Below are positions 25,624 through 32,478 of a stretch of DNA of 40,150 bases, one piece after another (the stretch's first letter is position 1; the number at the start of each line of letters is the position of its first letter). The notes under the pieces were generated by a model that worked only from the letters and a program-made list of their open reading frames with translations, was not told where the DNA came from and made no database searches. The position numbers and the translations under genes are program-made. Origin of the DNA: Planctomycetota bacterium (GTDB lineage Bacteria; Planctomycetota; JAPUJT01); contig JAPUJT010000076.1 of NCBI GenBank assembly GCA_027296055.1, positions 1-40,150 on the forward strand, read 5' to 3'.

Positions 25624-25905
25624 ATGCCACATTTCGTCTACCTCGCCAGATGCGCCGACGACACCCTCTACGTGGGGCGCACCGAAGATCTCGAAAGCCC
25701 CGAGAGGACGCACAACCAAGGCCGCGGGGCCCGATACACGGCATCGCGCCGTCCCGTTAGTATCGTTTACTCCGAAGCACAGGATTCTCTCGAGGGCGCG
25801 GTTCGCCGCGAACACCAGCTCAAAGTCTGGACCCGCGCAAAAAAGGAAGCCTTGATCGCGGGGGACATTGACCGGCTGAAACGGCTCTCCAAGCACCGTT
25901 CATAG
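25624..25905 (+). CDS. Single-domain GIY-YIG nuclease-like protein (UPF0213 type)
   Basis: Product of 93 residues. The start is the ATG right before PHFVYLARCADDTLYVGRT, which holds the VYL..YVG version of the GIY-YIG motif (residues 5-18). GRGARYTASRRP and RREHQLK follow as in small stand-alone members. The usual segment DLERRLxEH reads DLESPERTH here, so a conserved arginine patch is altered. A longer frame reaching back to 25456 would translate the 51-bp repeats into ERSESKGLRPRRSD-type sequence and is unlikely to be used. No good ribosome site is visible. DNA-repair or nuclease activity for this subgroup is poorly known. Confidence 0.75.
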   Translation: MPHFVYLARCADDTLYVGRTEDLESPERTHNQGRGARYTASRRPVSIVYSEAQDSLEGAVRREHQLKVWTRAKKEALIAGDIDRLKRLSKHRS

Positions 25906-26055
25906 CTGCCGCCTCACCTCCGAGCACGGCTTTGCCACCTCTTCCTCGACTCGCTCGAGGACACGCCGAACCTGCTCTGCCGAAGAAAGCCACCTCGAGG
26001 TGGAGTTCGGCAGCGGTTTGACTGATGCGAGAGTTTGGCCTGGAGAAAAAGTGAA

Positions 26056-26928
26056 ATGACGGAAGCAGACTTCTATGAATGGATGGATCTTTTCGGGAAG
26101 GAGTTCGAGGCCCACGGTGACAAGGGAAGGACTTTCGAGAGCACTGGCGGGGAACAGGTCATCAATTCCCTGATCGAGGCGATCCGGGACGAGGACCCTG
26201 GCGTCCGGTCCATGGGGGCCGAGGCATTGCAGGTGATCGGGTCCAGATTGCTGACCGTCGAGCACCACGGGTGGCTCCGCCCCTCCCATGGAGACGTTTC
26301 TCCGGAATCGAGGAGGTCGCTCTCCAGGGCCGTCGAGCCCCTGATCACCTTGCTCGGAGACAAGATAGTTTCCGTCCGGCAATTCGCAGCGGCCGCTCTG
26401 GGCAAGTTCGGCGATAAGAGAGCCGTCGAGCCGCTCGTTGCGACCCTGTGGGAAGACAGATCACGGGACGTCCGGGAAATGGCCGCGGAAGCTCTTGGAG
26501 ACATCGCCGACGAGAGGGCGGTGAAGCCCCTCGTCGCAGCTCTCAAGGACGATGATTTCGGCTTTGATGACCATATTGTGCGTGTCAGTGCCGCCTATGC
26601 CCTGGGATCCATCGGGGACAAGAAAGCTGTGAATGCGCTCCTTGACGCCTCGGAAACGGGCGATTCCAAGGTTCGGGGGGCTGCGGCCATAAGCCTGGGC
26701 AAGATCGGCGGCGCCAGAGTATTCGAGCGCCTCGTCACGATGGTCAAGAGCGAGGGCGACTATGTCAGAGGGTCCGCAGCCATCGGTCTAGGGTGGTTGG
26801 GGGACGAGAGGGCCATCGATCTCCTGAAAGAGTACCGCACGACTGCGACGACTGATTTCGAACGGGAGAACGATCCCATCGCCAATGCCCTGAAGATGCT
26901 CGAGGACAAGACGCCCCAGCGTGAATGA
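26056..26928 (+). CDS. HEAT-repeat protein (PBS-lyase type repeats)
   Basis: Product of 290 residues. The ATG has GGAG 10 bases upstream. From about residue 90 there are at least five HEAT units with the pattern AVEPLVATL..VREMAAEALGDIAD, KAVNALLDA and RAIDLLKEY. The first ~85 residues are acidic helical sequence without a known domain. There is no signal peptide or membrane helix, so it is cytoplasmic. Such repeats form protein-binding solenoids; the partner is unknown. It converges with the subtilase gene only 9 bases away. The 150 bases before it hold nothing recognisable. Confidence 0.8.
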   Translation: MTEADFYEWMDLFGKEFEAHGDKGRTFESTGGEQVINSLIEAIRDEDPGVRSMGAEALQVIGSRLLTVEHHGWLRPSHGDVSPESRRSLSRAVEPLITLLGDKIVSVRQFAAAALGKFGDKRAVEPLVATLWEDRSRDVREMAAEALGDIADERAVKPLVAALKDDDFGFDDHIVRVSAAYALGSIGDKKAVNALLDASETGDSKVRGAAAISLGKIGGARVFERLVTMVKSEGDYVRGSAAIGLGWLGDERAIDLLKEYRTTATTDFERENDPIANALKMLEDKTPQRE

Positions 26929-26937
26929 ACTTCCCGG

Positions 26938-28425
26938 CTAGTGGGTCTTGATCTTCTTGGCGGCCTTGACGGCCTTGTAGGCGTTGACCAACCCCGCGCC
27001 GGTGCGCGTGTCCTTCCCCTTGCTACCGAGGTCGGTGGCGGTCCTCTCCAGGATCTCCTTGACCCGCCAGGCGGGAATCTCCGGATTGGCCGATAGAACC
27101 AGGGCGGCGGCGCCGGAGACGTGCGGGCCGCTGAAGGAGTTGCCCTTTATGTTCGTGTTCGGATCGACGTATCCCTCGTCCTTCGCCGCCAGCACCGGAA
27201 AACGCGGTCCGGGGAATCCGCAGACGTCGGGCTTGACGAGACCCTTCGGCATCGGAAAATCCTCGTAGAACTTCACGCTCGCCCATTCCACGGGTCCGAG
27301 GCTGCAAAATCTCGGGACCTTCAGGTTCTCGTCGACCCCGCCCGCACAGATCACACTGGGGATTCCTTCCGGGATGCGCATCTGGACAGGGATCTTCTGG
27401 TTCCGCTGGAAGTTGCCCGCACCCGAGACGAGAACGAGCCCGGCGCACGTCGCCTGATCGCTGATCAGCCGCCAGAGTCCGCGGGTGTTCCCGAGTTTCG
27501 CGGCGCTGAAGCTCATGTTGACGATGTCGGCGCCGTTCTCCAGGGCGTACTGGAAGACGCGCCCCGCCACGTAAGCGTCCCTCCCGCTCCCCTTCAGGAT
27601 CATCAGCCGCGCGCGGGGCGCTACGCCTGTCACCGTACCTCCGGTGCCGTCGCCCGCGACGATTCCGGACGTCATCGTCCCGTGCTCGACCCCGGGTCGA
27701 CCACCGGGGTCCGGAGTTACCTCCGCCTTCATCCGGCCAAAATCGAATCCATAGATATCATCGACGTAACCGTTCTCGTCGTCATCCTTGCCGTTGTTGG
27801 GAACCTCGTCATCGTTGATCCAGATGTTGCCGCTGAGGTCCTCGTGAGTGTAGCGGACCCCGGAATCCCACATCGCAACCACGACGCCTTCCCCCGTGAC
27901 CTTCAACTTCGACCAGACTCGATCGGCCCCGACGTTCTTCAGATTCCAGGAAACCTGTCTGCCGTCAAGCTCGAACGACTTTCGCTCGGCGGGCTCGAGC
28001 ACCTGCGACACCTTGCCCGCGGCGCCAGCATCCGGGACGGCCGAGCCAGGATAGATGTACTTGATCGCCTCGAGCTTCGAAGCCTTGTTGATGGCGTCCG
28101 GGGCGAGCTTCACCGAGATGGCGTTGATGATCCAGAGGGCATGCGCCCCGTCCGGATTGCCCAGCGCACCCAGGATCTCCGCCTGTTCGGTCGCGGCGAT
28201 CTCCTTCAGCCTCCGGAGCGTCTCCTGCCTCAGCTCCGATCGTTTGCGTTTCGAGTTCTTCTTGCAAAATCTGCGGAATCCCTTGTGACCATCGAGGAGC
28301 TGAATCCGGCCGAGAAGAATCACGTCGACCTGGTTGTCCTTGCCCATCGCCCTCCGGACGCGCGGGTCGATCTTGTCCGCCTGCGGCAACAGGGCAACGC
28401 TCAGGACCAGAAGTGCGGGGATCAT
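26938..28425 (-). CDS. Secreted S8 subtilisin-like serine protease
   Basis: Product of 495 residues from the ATG; a GTG two codons earlier is possible. A short signal peptide (about 1-16) is followed by an I9-like propeptide region (about 25-130) and the subtilase domain. The triad is Asp187 (AMWDSGV), His248 (VEHGTMTSG) and Ser432 (GNSFSGPHVSG), with the oxyanion Asn338 (SGAGN). An Asp/Asn-rich loop after the first motif (NNGKDDDENGYVDD) is typical of calcium-binding secreted subtilases. No ribosome site is seen, and a promoter-like pair ends only 6 bases before the ATG, so the message may be leaderless. The upstream redoxin gene is shut off by a terminator in between. Confidence 0.93.
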   Translation of the reverse strand: MIPALLVLSVALLPQADKIDPRVRRAMGKDNQVDVILLGRIQLLDGHKGFRRFCKKNSKRKRSELRQETLRRLKEIAATEQAEILGALGNPDGAHALWIINAISVKLAPDAINKASKLEAIKYIYPGSAVPDAGAAGKVSQVLEPAERKSFELDGRQVSWNLKNVGADRVWSKLKVTGEGVVVAMWDSGVRYTHEDLSGNIWINDDEVPNNGKDDDENGYVDDIYGFDFGRMKAEVTPDPGGRPGVEHGTMTSGIVAGDGTGGTVTGVAPRARLMILKGSGRDAYVAGRVFQYALENGADIVNMSFSAAKLGNTRGLWRLISDQATCAGLVLVSGAGNFQRNQKIPVQMRIPEGIPSVICAGGVDENLKVPRFCSLGPVEWASVKFYEDFPMPKGLVKPDVCGFPGPRFPVLAAKDEGYVDPNTNIKGNSFSGPHVSGAAALVLSANPEIPAWRVKEILERTATDLGSKGKDTRTGAGLVNAYKAVKAAKKIKTH

Positions 28426-28431
28426 ATGCAC

Positions 28432-28461
28432 GTTCTACCCAATCGATTCCGTGGAGGTCAA
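28432..28461 (-). promoter_or_regulatory. Candidate promoter of the subtilase gene
   Basis: On the minus strand TTGACC and TAGAAC are 18 bases apart, just behind the redoxin terminator. Six bases separate the -10-like hexamer from the ATG, which would start transcription at or next to the start codon. Confidence 0.35.
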
Positions 28462-28475
28462 TCGATGACCAAAGG

Positions 28476-28508
28476 AAAAAGGCCCACCGGAGGGACCGGT
28501 AGGCCTTT
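28476..28508 (-). terminator. Rho-independent terminator of the redoxin gene
   Basis: On the minus strand AAAGGCC-T-ACCGG pairs with CCGGT-G-GGCCTTT around a five-base loop, and the stem runs into TTTTT. It begins 28 bases past the redoxin stop codon. This is the clearest intrinsic terminator in the window. Confidence 0.88.
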
Positions 28509-28535
28509 CATGCGATCGTCAGCGATTCGAACCGT

Positions 28536-29558
28536 CTACATGGTGGATCCGGCCCGGTAGCGCTCGAGGGCCTTCTCCAGCTCGGAGCGCTGCTCCTGAA
28601 GTACCTCGGCCTTCGTGGCCATCGCGAGCGCTTTCTCCTCCAGCTCGATGGCTTCCTTGACCGAGCCCGTCTCGAAATTGGCCAGGGCCAGGGTGTCGAG
28701 GAACTGCCAGGTCTTGCCCTTGGTCAGCTCGTTGGCGCGGACAGCGAATTGTAGCGCCAGTTCGTTCAGGTTTCCCTTGGCCGGCTCGTCGGTAAGGAGT
28801 TTCCGGGAAAAGCCGTTCAGGGTGCTCGCGTCGTCCGAGATGTGATCGTAGAGGCTCCTGCCTACCGCCTTCGCCTTCTCGAACTTCCCCGCCTCGACGA
28901 AGATGTGGAACTTCAGGGCTTCGATCTGAAGGGTGCCCCCTTCCAGATTCTCCACTTCTTCGACAAGCTCCTTGAAGTTCTCGCTGTTGCGTGACTTCAT
29001 CGCCCGTGCGGCCTTGAGCTGAATCTCGGTGATTGCTTTCTTGCTCTCGACCGAATCGGTGCCGTTCACGAGACCCTCGAGGACTTTGTCCAGACCGTCC
29101 AGCGGATCTCCGATCCAGGCGACTTTCCCTTCCTTGTTGATGACGAACGCCGTCGGGATTCCGCCCATGCCCGCTGCCTCCATCCATGCATCCCAGGTCT
29201 TTCTCCCCTCGTCGAAGGCAACCGTGTAGTCCATCTTCTTGCCCCAGTCACCCACAAAGCCGGAGACCGTCTCGAGTTTGTCCTCGCTGCTGACGCCGAT
29301 GATCACGACGTCCTTTTCCGCGTACTCCGCCTGGAGTTTTGTCAGGTGGGGGATGCTGTCTCTGCATGGGGGGCACCAGGTCGCCCAGAACTCCACGACG
29401 GCGATCTTCTTTCCCTTGAGTTTCGCGAGATCTACGGCGTTTCCCTTGATCCACGTGTTGACATACAGATTCGGGGCCGGGTCGCCCCGTTTGACATCGT
29501 TCCCCGGGGCGAGAAGACTGGCGCCGAGGATACAGGCTGCGAATGTCGGCAGGGCCAT
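28536..29558 (-). CDS. TlpA-like thioredoxin-family protein with helical C-terminal extension
   Basis: Product of 340 residues. A short hydrophobic N-terminus (about 4-18) suggests export. The thioredoxin fold (about 25-170) has the active site WCPPC (61-65) and the cis-proline loop GGIPTAF (Pro135), as in TlpA/ResA reductases that keep cysteines reduced outside the cytoplasm. The remaining ~170 residues are charged helices resembling TPR pairs; this extension is common in redoxins of the Planctomycetota and acidobacterial type. AGGAG lies about 9 bases before the ATG and a promoter candidate about 45 bases further up. It is a single-gene unit with its own terminator. Confidence 0.9.
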   Translation of the reverse strand: MALPTFAACILGASLLAPGNDVKRGDPAPNLYVNTWIKGNAVDLAKLKGKKIAVVEFWATWCPPCRDSIPHLTKLQAEYAEKDVVIIGVSSEDKLETVSGFVGDWGKKMDYTVAFDEGRKTWDAWMEAAGMGGIPTAFVINKEGKVAWIGDPLDGLDKVLEGLVNGTDSVESKKAITEIQLKAARAMKSRNSENFKELVEEVENLEGGTLQIEALKFHIFVEAGKFEKAKAVGRSLYDHISDDASTLNGFSRKLLTDEPAKGNLNELALQFAVRANELTKGKTWQFLDTLALANFETGSVKEAIELEEKALAMATKAEVLQEQRSELEKALERYRAGSTM

Positions 29559-29600
29559 GGTAGGTTTCTCCTAAAACATTTGTCTCGAAAGCACCGGAGA

Positions 29601-29629
29601 ATAGTATCTCACGATCGCGTTCTTGGCAG
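29601..29629 (-). promoter_or_regulatory. Candidate promoter of the redoxin gene
   Basis: On the minus strand CTGCCA and TACTAT stand 17 bases apart, each matching 4 of 6 consensus bases, about 40 bases before the start codon. The rest of the 281-base gap to the methyltransferase gene shows nothing I can support. Confidence 0.4.
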
Positions 29630-29839
29630 GCCCCAAGTACGAGGTGCGCCTCCCCGAAGTGCTCGAGTCCAACGTCGCCGTATCGGCCCATCCAGCCCGT
29701 TCGACTGTCAGACCCGCATCGTATCCTTTCATGGAGAAGGGAGGGGGGTCTGGCTCGCGCCGTCAGCCGAGCAAGGGAAGGGAACGGGATCGGCGCGGCG
29801 ACCAGGAAGGCTTCCTCACGGAGACCACCCCGGCCCGCC

Positions 29840-30643
29840 GTGGCGACAACGCGAGGTGCTGTATACCGGCGTGACTGCCTGAACCTCCTCTCCCTCCTCC
29901 GCGACTCGTCCGTCGACTGTGTGTTCGCTGATCCCCCGTTCAACCTGGGCAAGGATTACGGCAGTCGCCGCGCCCGGGACGATCGGCGAAGCGAAGAATA
30001 CCTCGAGTGGTGTCAACGGTGGCTCTCCGAAAGTTGTCGGATCTTGCGTCCCGGCGGCTCTCTCTTCGTCTACTCTCTCCCCAAGTGGGCATTTCATCTG
30101 GCCGCCTTTCTCGAAAACCATCTCACGTTTCGCCACTGGATCGCCCTCACGATGAAGTCCACCTACCCGAGAGGGCAAAGGCTCTACCCCGCGCACTACG
30201 CGCTGCTCTACTTCACCCGCGGGGAGCCGAAGACCTTTCACAGGCTGCGAACACCGATACTCGCCTGCCGGCACTGCGGAGGGGACATCCGGGATTACGG
30301 GGGCCACCGGCATGCCCTCCACCCGGAGGGGATCAGCCTCACCGATTTCTGGGACGACACATCGCCTAATCGTCATCGGAATTCCAAGGCCCGCCCGGGC
30401 ATCAACGAGCTGAAGACGGTGATCCCGGAGAGATGCATACGATTATCCACTGACCCTGGCGACGTCGTACTCGATCCGTTCGGGGGAGGAGGATCCACCT
30501 TCGAGGCGGCGCAGGCGACCGACCGCTACTGGATCGGCAGCGAGATCGGGAACTGCCGCCCCGTGCGCGACCGCATATCGGACAGATTCCCTCTCGACAT
30601 CCGCTCTGAAGCGCCGACCCGCATTCGACGCATCTTCGCTTGA
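29840..30643 (+). CDS. Beta-class DNA methyltransferase (N6-adenine or N4-cytosine), solitary
   Basis: Product of 267 residues. The catalytic motif IV DPPF (31-34, in FADPPFNLG) comes before the AdoMet motif I DPFGGGGST (212-220), the beta-class order. Between them lies a target-recognition region with CRHC (143-146) followed by a His-rich stretch (GGHRHALH), which could hold a zinc ion. DPPF does not separate adenine-N6 from cytosine-N4. No restriction enzyme or specificity gene is nearby, so it is probably an orphan modification enzyme. It starts with GTG at the point where family members normally begin, with no clear ribosome site. Confidence 0.9.
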   Translation: MATTRGAVYRRDCLNLLSLLRDSSVDCVFADPPFNLGKDYGSRRARDDRRSEEYLEWCQRWLSESCRILRPGGSLFVYSLPKWAFHLAAFLENHLTFRHWIALTMKSTYPRGQRLYPAHYALLYFTRGEPKTFHRLRTPILACRHCGGDIRDYGGHRHALHPEGISLTDFWDDTSPNRHRNSKARPGINELKTVIPERCIRLSTDPGDVVLDPFGGGGSTFEAAQATDRYWIGSEIGNCRPVRDRISDRFPLDIRSEAPTRIRRIFA

Positions 30644-30735
30644 TCTTCCGGCTCAGAATCTCCAACGCGCCCAAGGAAACCCGCGAGGCGCAGGTAGGAG
30701 AAGATGCAGCCAAGCCGACCGGATACAATTCGACC

Positions 30736-31392
30736 ATGCTGTCTTGCCGAATCACGCAGAGGATCCTTATCGCCCTCCTCCTGATCGCGGGCTGCAGCTC
30801 CGTCTCGGAGAAGCTCGAGTCGGGAAAATATCGGGAGAGGAGGGAGGCCATTCTCACTCTCGCGGCCAGGCTTCAGGAGGCCGAGGAAGGAGAGATCACC
30901 CCCCAGGAACGGGAGGAGATCCTCCGACCGCTCCGGGCCGCCCTCGGCGACTCGAGCCCGATGGTCCGGTCTGCGGCGATATCATCTCTCGGCTCGGTCA
31001 AAGATCATGTGAGCATTCCACGCATCGCTCCCTTTCTGCAGGACGGATCCTGGGACGTTCGGCTCTCGACGACACAGGCGCTCCGCGTCCTCGGAGCCAA
31101 GGAGCACCTTCCGGCGATAGGGGAGATCCTCCGGAACGATTCGAAGGCCCATTGCCGGCGGGAGGCTGCGCGGGCCCTGGGGGCGTTCGGACTCGTCGAG
31201 GGGGTCGACGCCTGCCTGGACGGCATCTCCGAGCGCGAACCGGATCAGAACGTTCGCTACGCCGCCTGGATGGCCCTTCAGTCGATTTCCGGCAAGAAGC
31301 TCCCCTTCCGGAGATCCGAGTGGGAGGCCTGGCGGGATGAGCAGCGGGCCGTAAACGAGGAGCCCTCCGAACAGGAGGCCCCTCCCCAGTGA
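30736..31392 (+). CDS. HEAT-repeat lipoprotein
   Basis: Product of 218 residues. The chosen ATG gives a lipoprotein signal with lipobox I-A-G-C (Cys20); an in-frame start 32 codons earlier would overlap the methyltransferase gene and bury the signal. After a short charged segment there are about four HEAT units (ALGDSSPMVRSAAISSLGSV, DGSWDVRLSTTQALRVLG, REAARALGAFG, VRYAAWMALQSI), and a Glu-rich tail ends it. It would be a periplasmic scaffold or binding protein. Its stop overlaps the GTG of the following flippase-like gene, so the two are translationally coupled. Only a weak GGATA precedes the start. Confidence 0.75.
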   Translation: MLSCRITQRILIALLLIAGCSSVSEKLESGKYRERREAILTLAARLQEAEEGEITPQEREEILRPLRAALGDSSPMVRSAAISSLGSVKDHVSIPRIAPFLQDGSWDVRLSTTQALRVLGAKEHLPAIGEILRNDSKAHCRREAARALGAFGLVEGVDACLDGISEREPDQNVRYAAWMALQSISGKKLPFRRSEWEAWRDEQRAVNEEPSEQEAPPQ

Positions 31393-32390
31393 AGCGCGCC
31401 CTTGTCCGCTGGGCTCCGTGGCTCAAGTATCTGATCGCGCTTGCCCTGCTCGTCTTTGTTTTCGCGTCCGGGCATATCAATTACCAGGCCCTGGCGGGCA
31501 CCCTCGATCGCTGGCCCTGGCTGGTCGGAGGGGTCCTCGCCGTCGCGGGGATATTTGGGTTCGGGATCCTCCGCTGGTGGCTGCTCCTCCTGTCGCAGGG
31601 GATCCGGATCACGCTCTGGGAAGCGGTCCGGGTGGCCTTCATTGGCTATTTTTTCAACATCTTCATGCCGGGTTCCGTGGGGGGCGATCTGGTCAAGGCC
31701 TACTACGTCGCCCGCGATAGAGAGGGACAGAGGGTGGAGGCGATCTCCACGATCGCCCTCGATCGCCTGATCGGCCTTTACGCCCTCATCTCGATCGGCG
31801 CCGTGGCCGCCATCGCTTTCCCCTCGGTCGGTTTCGGGCCAGAATTTCGCCTGCTGTCCTGGTTCCTCCTGGCCGCCGTCGCCGGCGGCGGTATCGTCGG
31901 CGCGCTCTTCCTCCTCGTCGACCTCCGCCGGTTCCTCTCCTTCGGCAAGGAGAAGCCGGGCCGGATCCTCAGCGCGGTCGGTAGGATCTACGACGCCTTC
32001 TGGCTCTATCGGAAGAAGAAGCGCGTGATCGCCCTCGCCCTTCTTCTTTCCTTTGGCACCCACTCGGTCGGGATTCTGCAGAACGTCATGCTCGCGCGCG
32101 CCCTCGGGGAGAGCGAGATGACCGCGTCGCAATACATGTACGTGATCCCCCTCGGGTTGGTGGTCAACGGCATCCCGCTGGCCCCCGGCGGGTGGGGGCA
32201 AGGGGAACTGGGATACGCTCACCTCTTCGAGATGGCGACGGGCAAGGAGGACAACATCGGCGCGTCCCTCGCCCTGCTAATGCACATCGCCCTTACCCTC
32301 TGGAATCTGGCTGGCGTGGTGTTCTATCTGGGACACAAGCGGGAGGTTCAGCAAGCTCGCTTCCTGGCAGAAAAAGAGGCCGGGCCCTGA
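31389..32390 (+). CDS. Flippase-like integral membrane protein (LPG-synthase TM / UPF0104 family)
   Basis: Product of 333 residues from a GTG that overlaps the previous stop by 4 bases. About eight hydrophobic helices are visible. The segment FFNIFMPGSVGGDLVKAYYVARD is the hallmark of this family, also found in the membrane part of MprF and in YbhN-like proteins, and the late PLAPGGWGQGELGYA motif agrees. The family is thought to move or modify lipids or lipid-linked glycans; only the membrane half is present here, with no aminoacyl-transferase domain. The coupled HEAT lipoprotein may be a partner, which is inferred from overlap alone. Confidence 0.85.
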   Translation: MKRALVRWAPWLKYLIALALLVFVFASGHINYQALAGTLDRWPWLVGGVLAVAGIFGFGILRWWLLLLSQGIRITLWEAVRVAFIGYFFNIFMPGSVGGDLVKAYYVARDREGQRVEAISTIALDRLIGLYALISIGAVAAIAFPSVGFGPEFRLLSWFLLAAVAGGGIVGALFLLVDLRRFLSFGKEKPGRILSAVGRIYDAFWLYRKKKRVIALALLLSFGTHSVGILQNVMLARALGESEMTASQYMYVIPLGLVVNGIPLAPGGWGQGELGYAHLFEMATGKEDNIGASLALLMHIALTLWNLAGVVFYLGHKREVQQARFLAEKEAGP

Positions 32391-32392
32391 CC

Positions 32393-32421
32393 TTGTCACC
32401 CACCCATCGTTCTGGTATACG
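32393..32421 (+). promoter_or_regulatory. Candidate vegetative promoter of hppA-rsfS
   Basis: TTGTCA (5 of 6) and TATACG (4 of 6) are separated by 17 bases, directly behind the flippase stop. The leader to the hppA ATG would be about 50 bases. Confidence 0.55.
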
Positions 32422-32478
32422 AAAGGCCTTTTTCGTGGATCTTAGCGCCCAACTCTTCGCAATGGACGGGGGAGACCG

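Noticed and set aside
25048..25905. Integrated phage or island at ssrA
   Set aside because: No integrase, phage gene or direct repeat of the tmRNA end is present; only short repeats and one small gene were found.
29840..30643. Restriction-modification system
   Set aside because: No nuclease or specificity subunit is encoded on either side; only the methyltransferase is supported.
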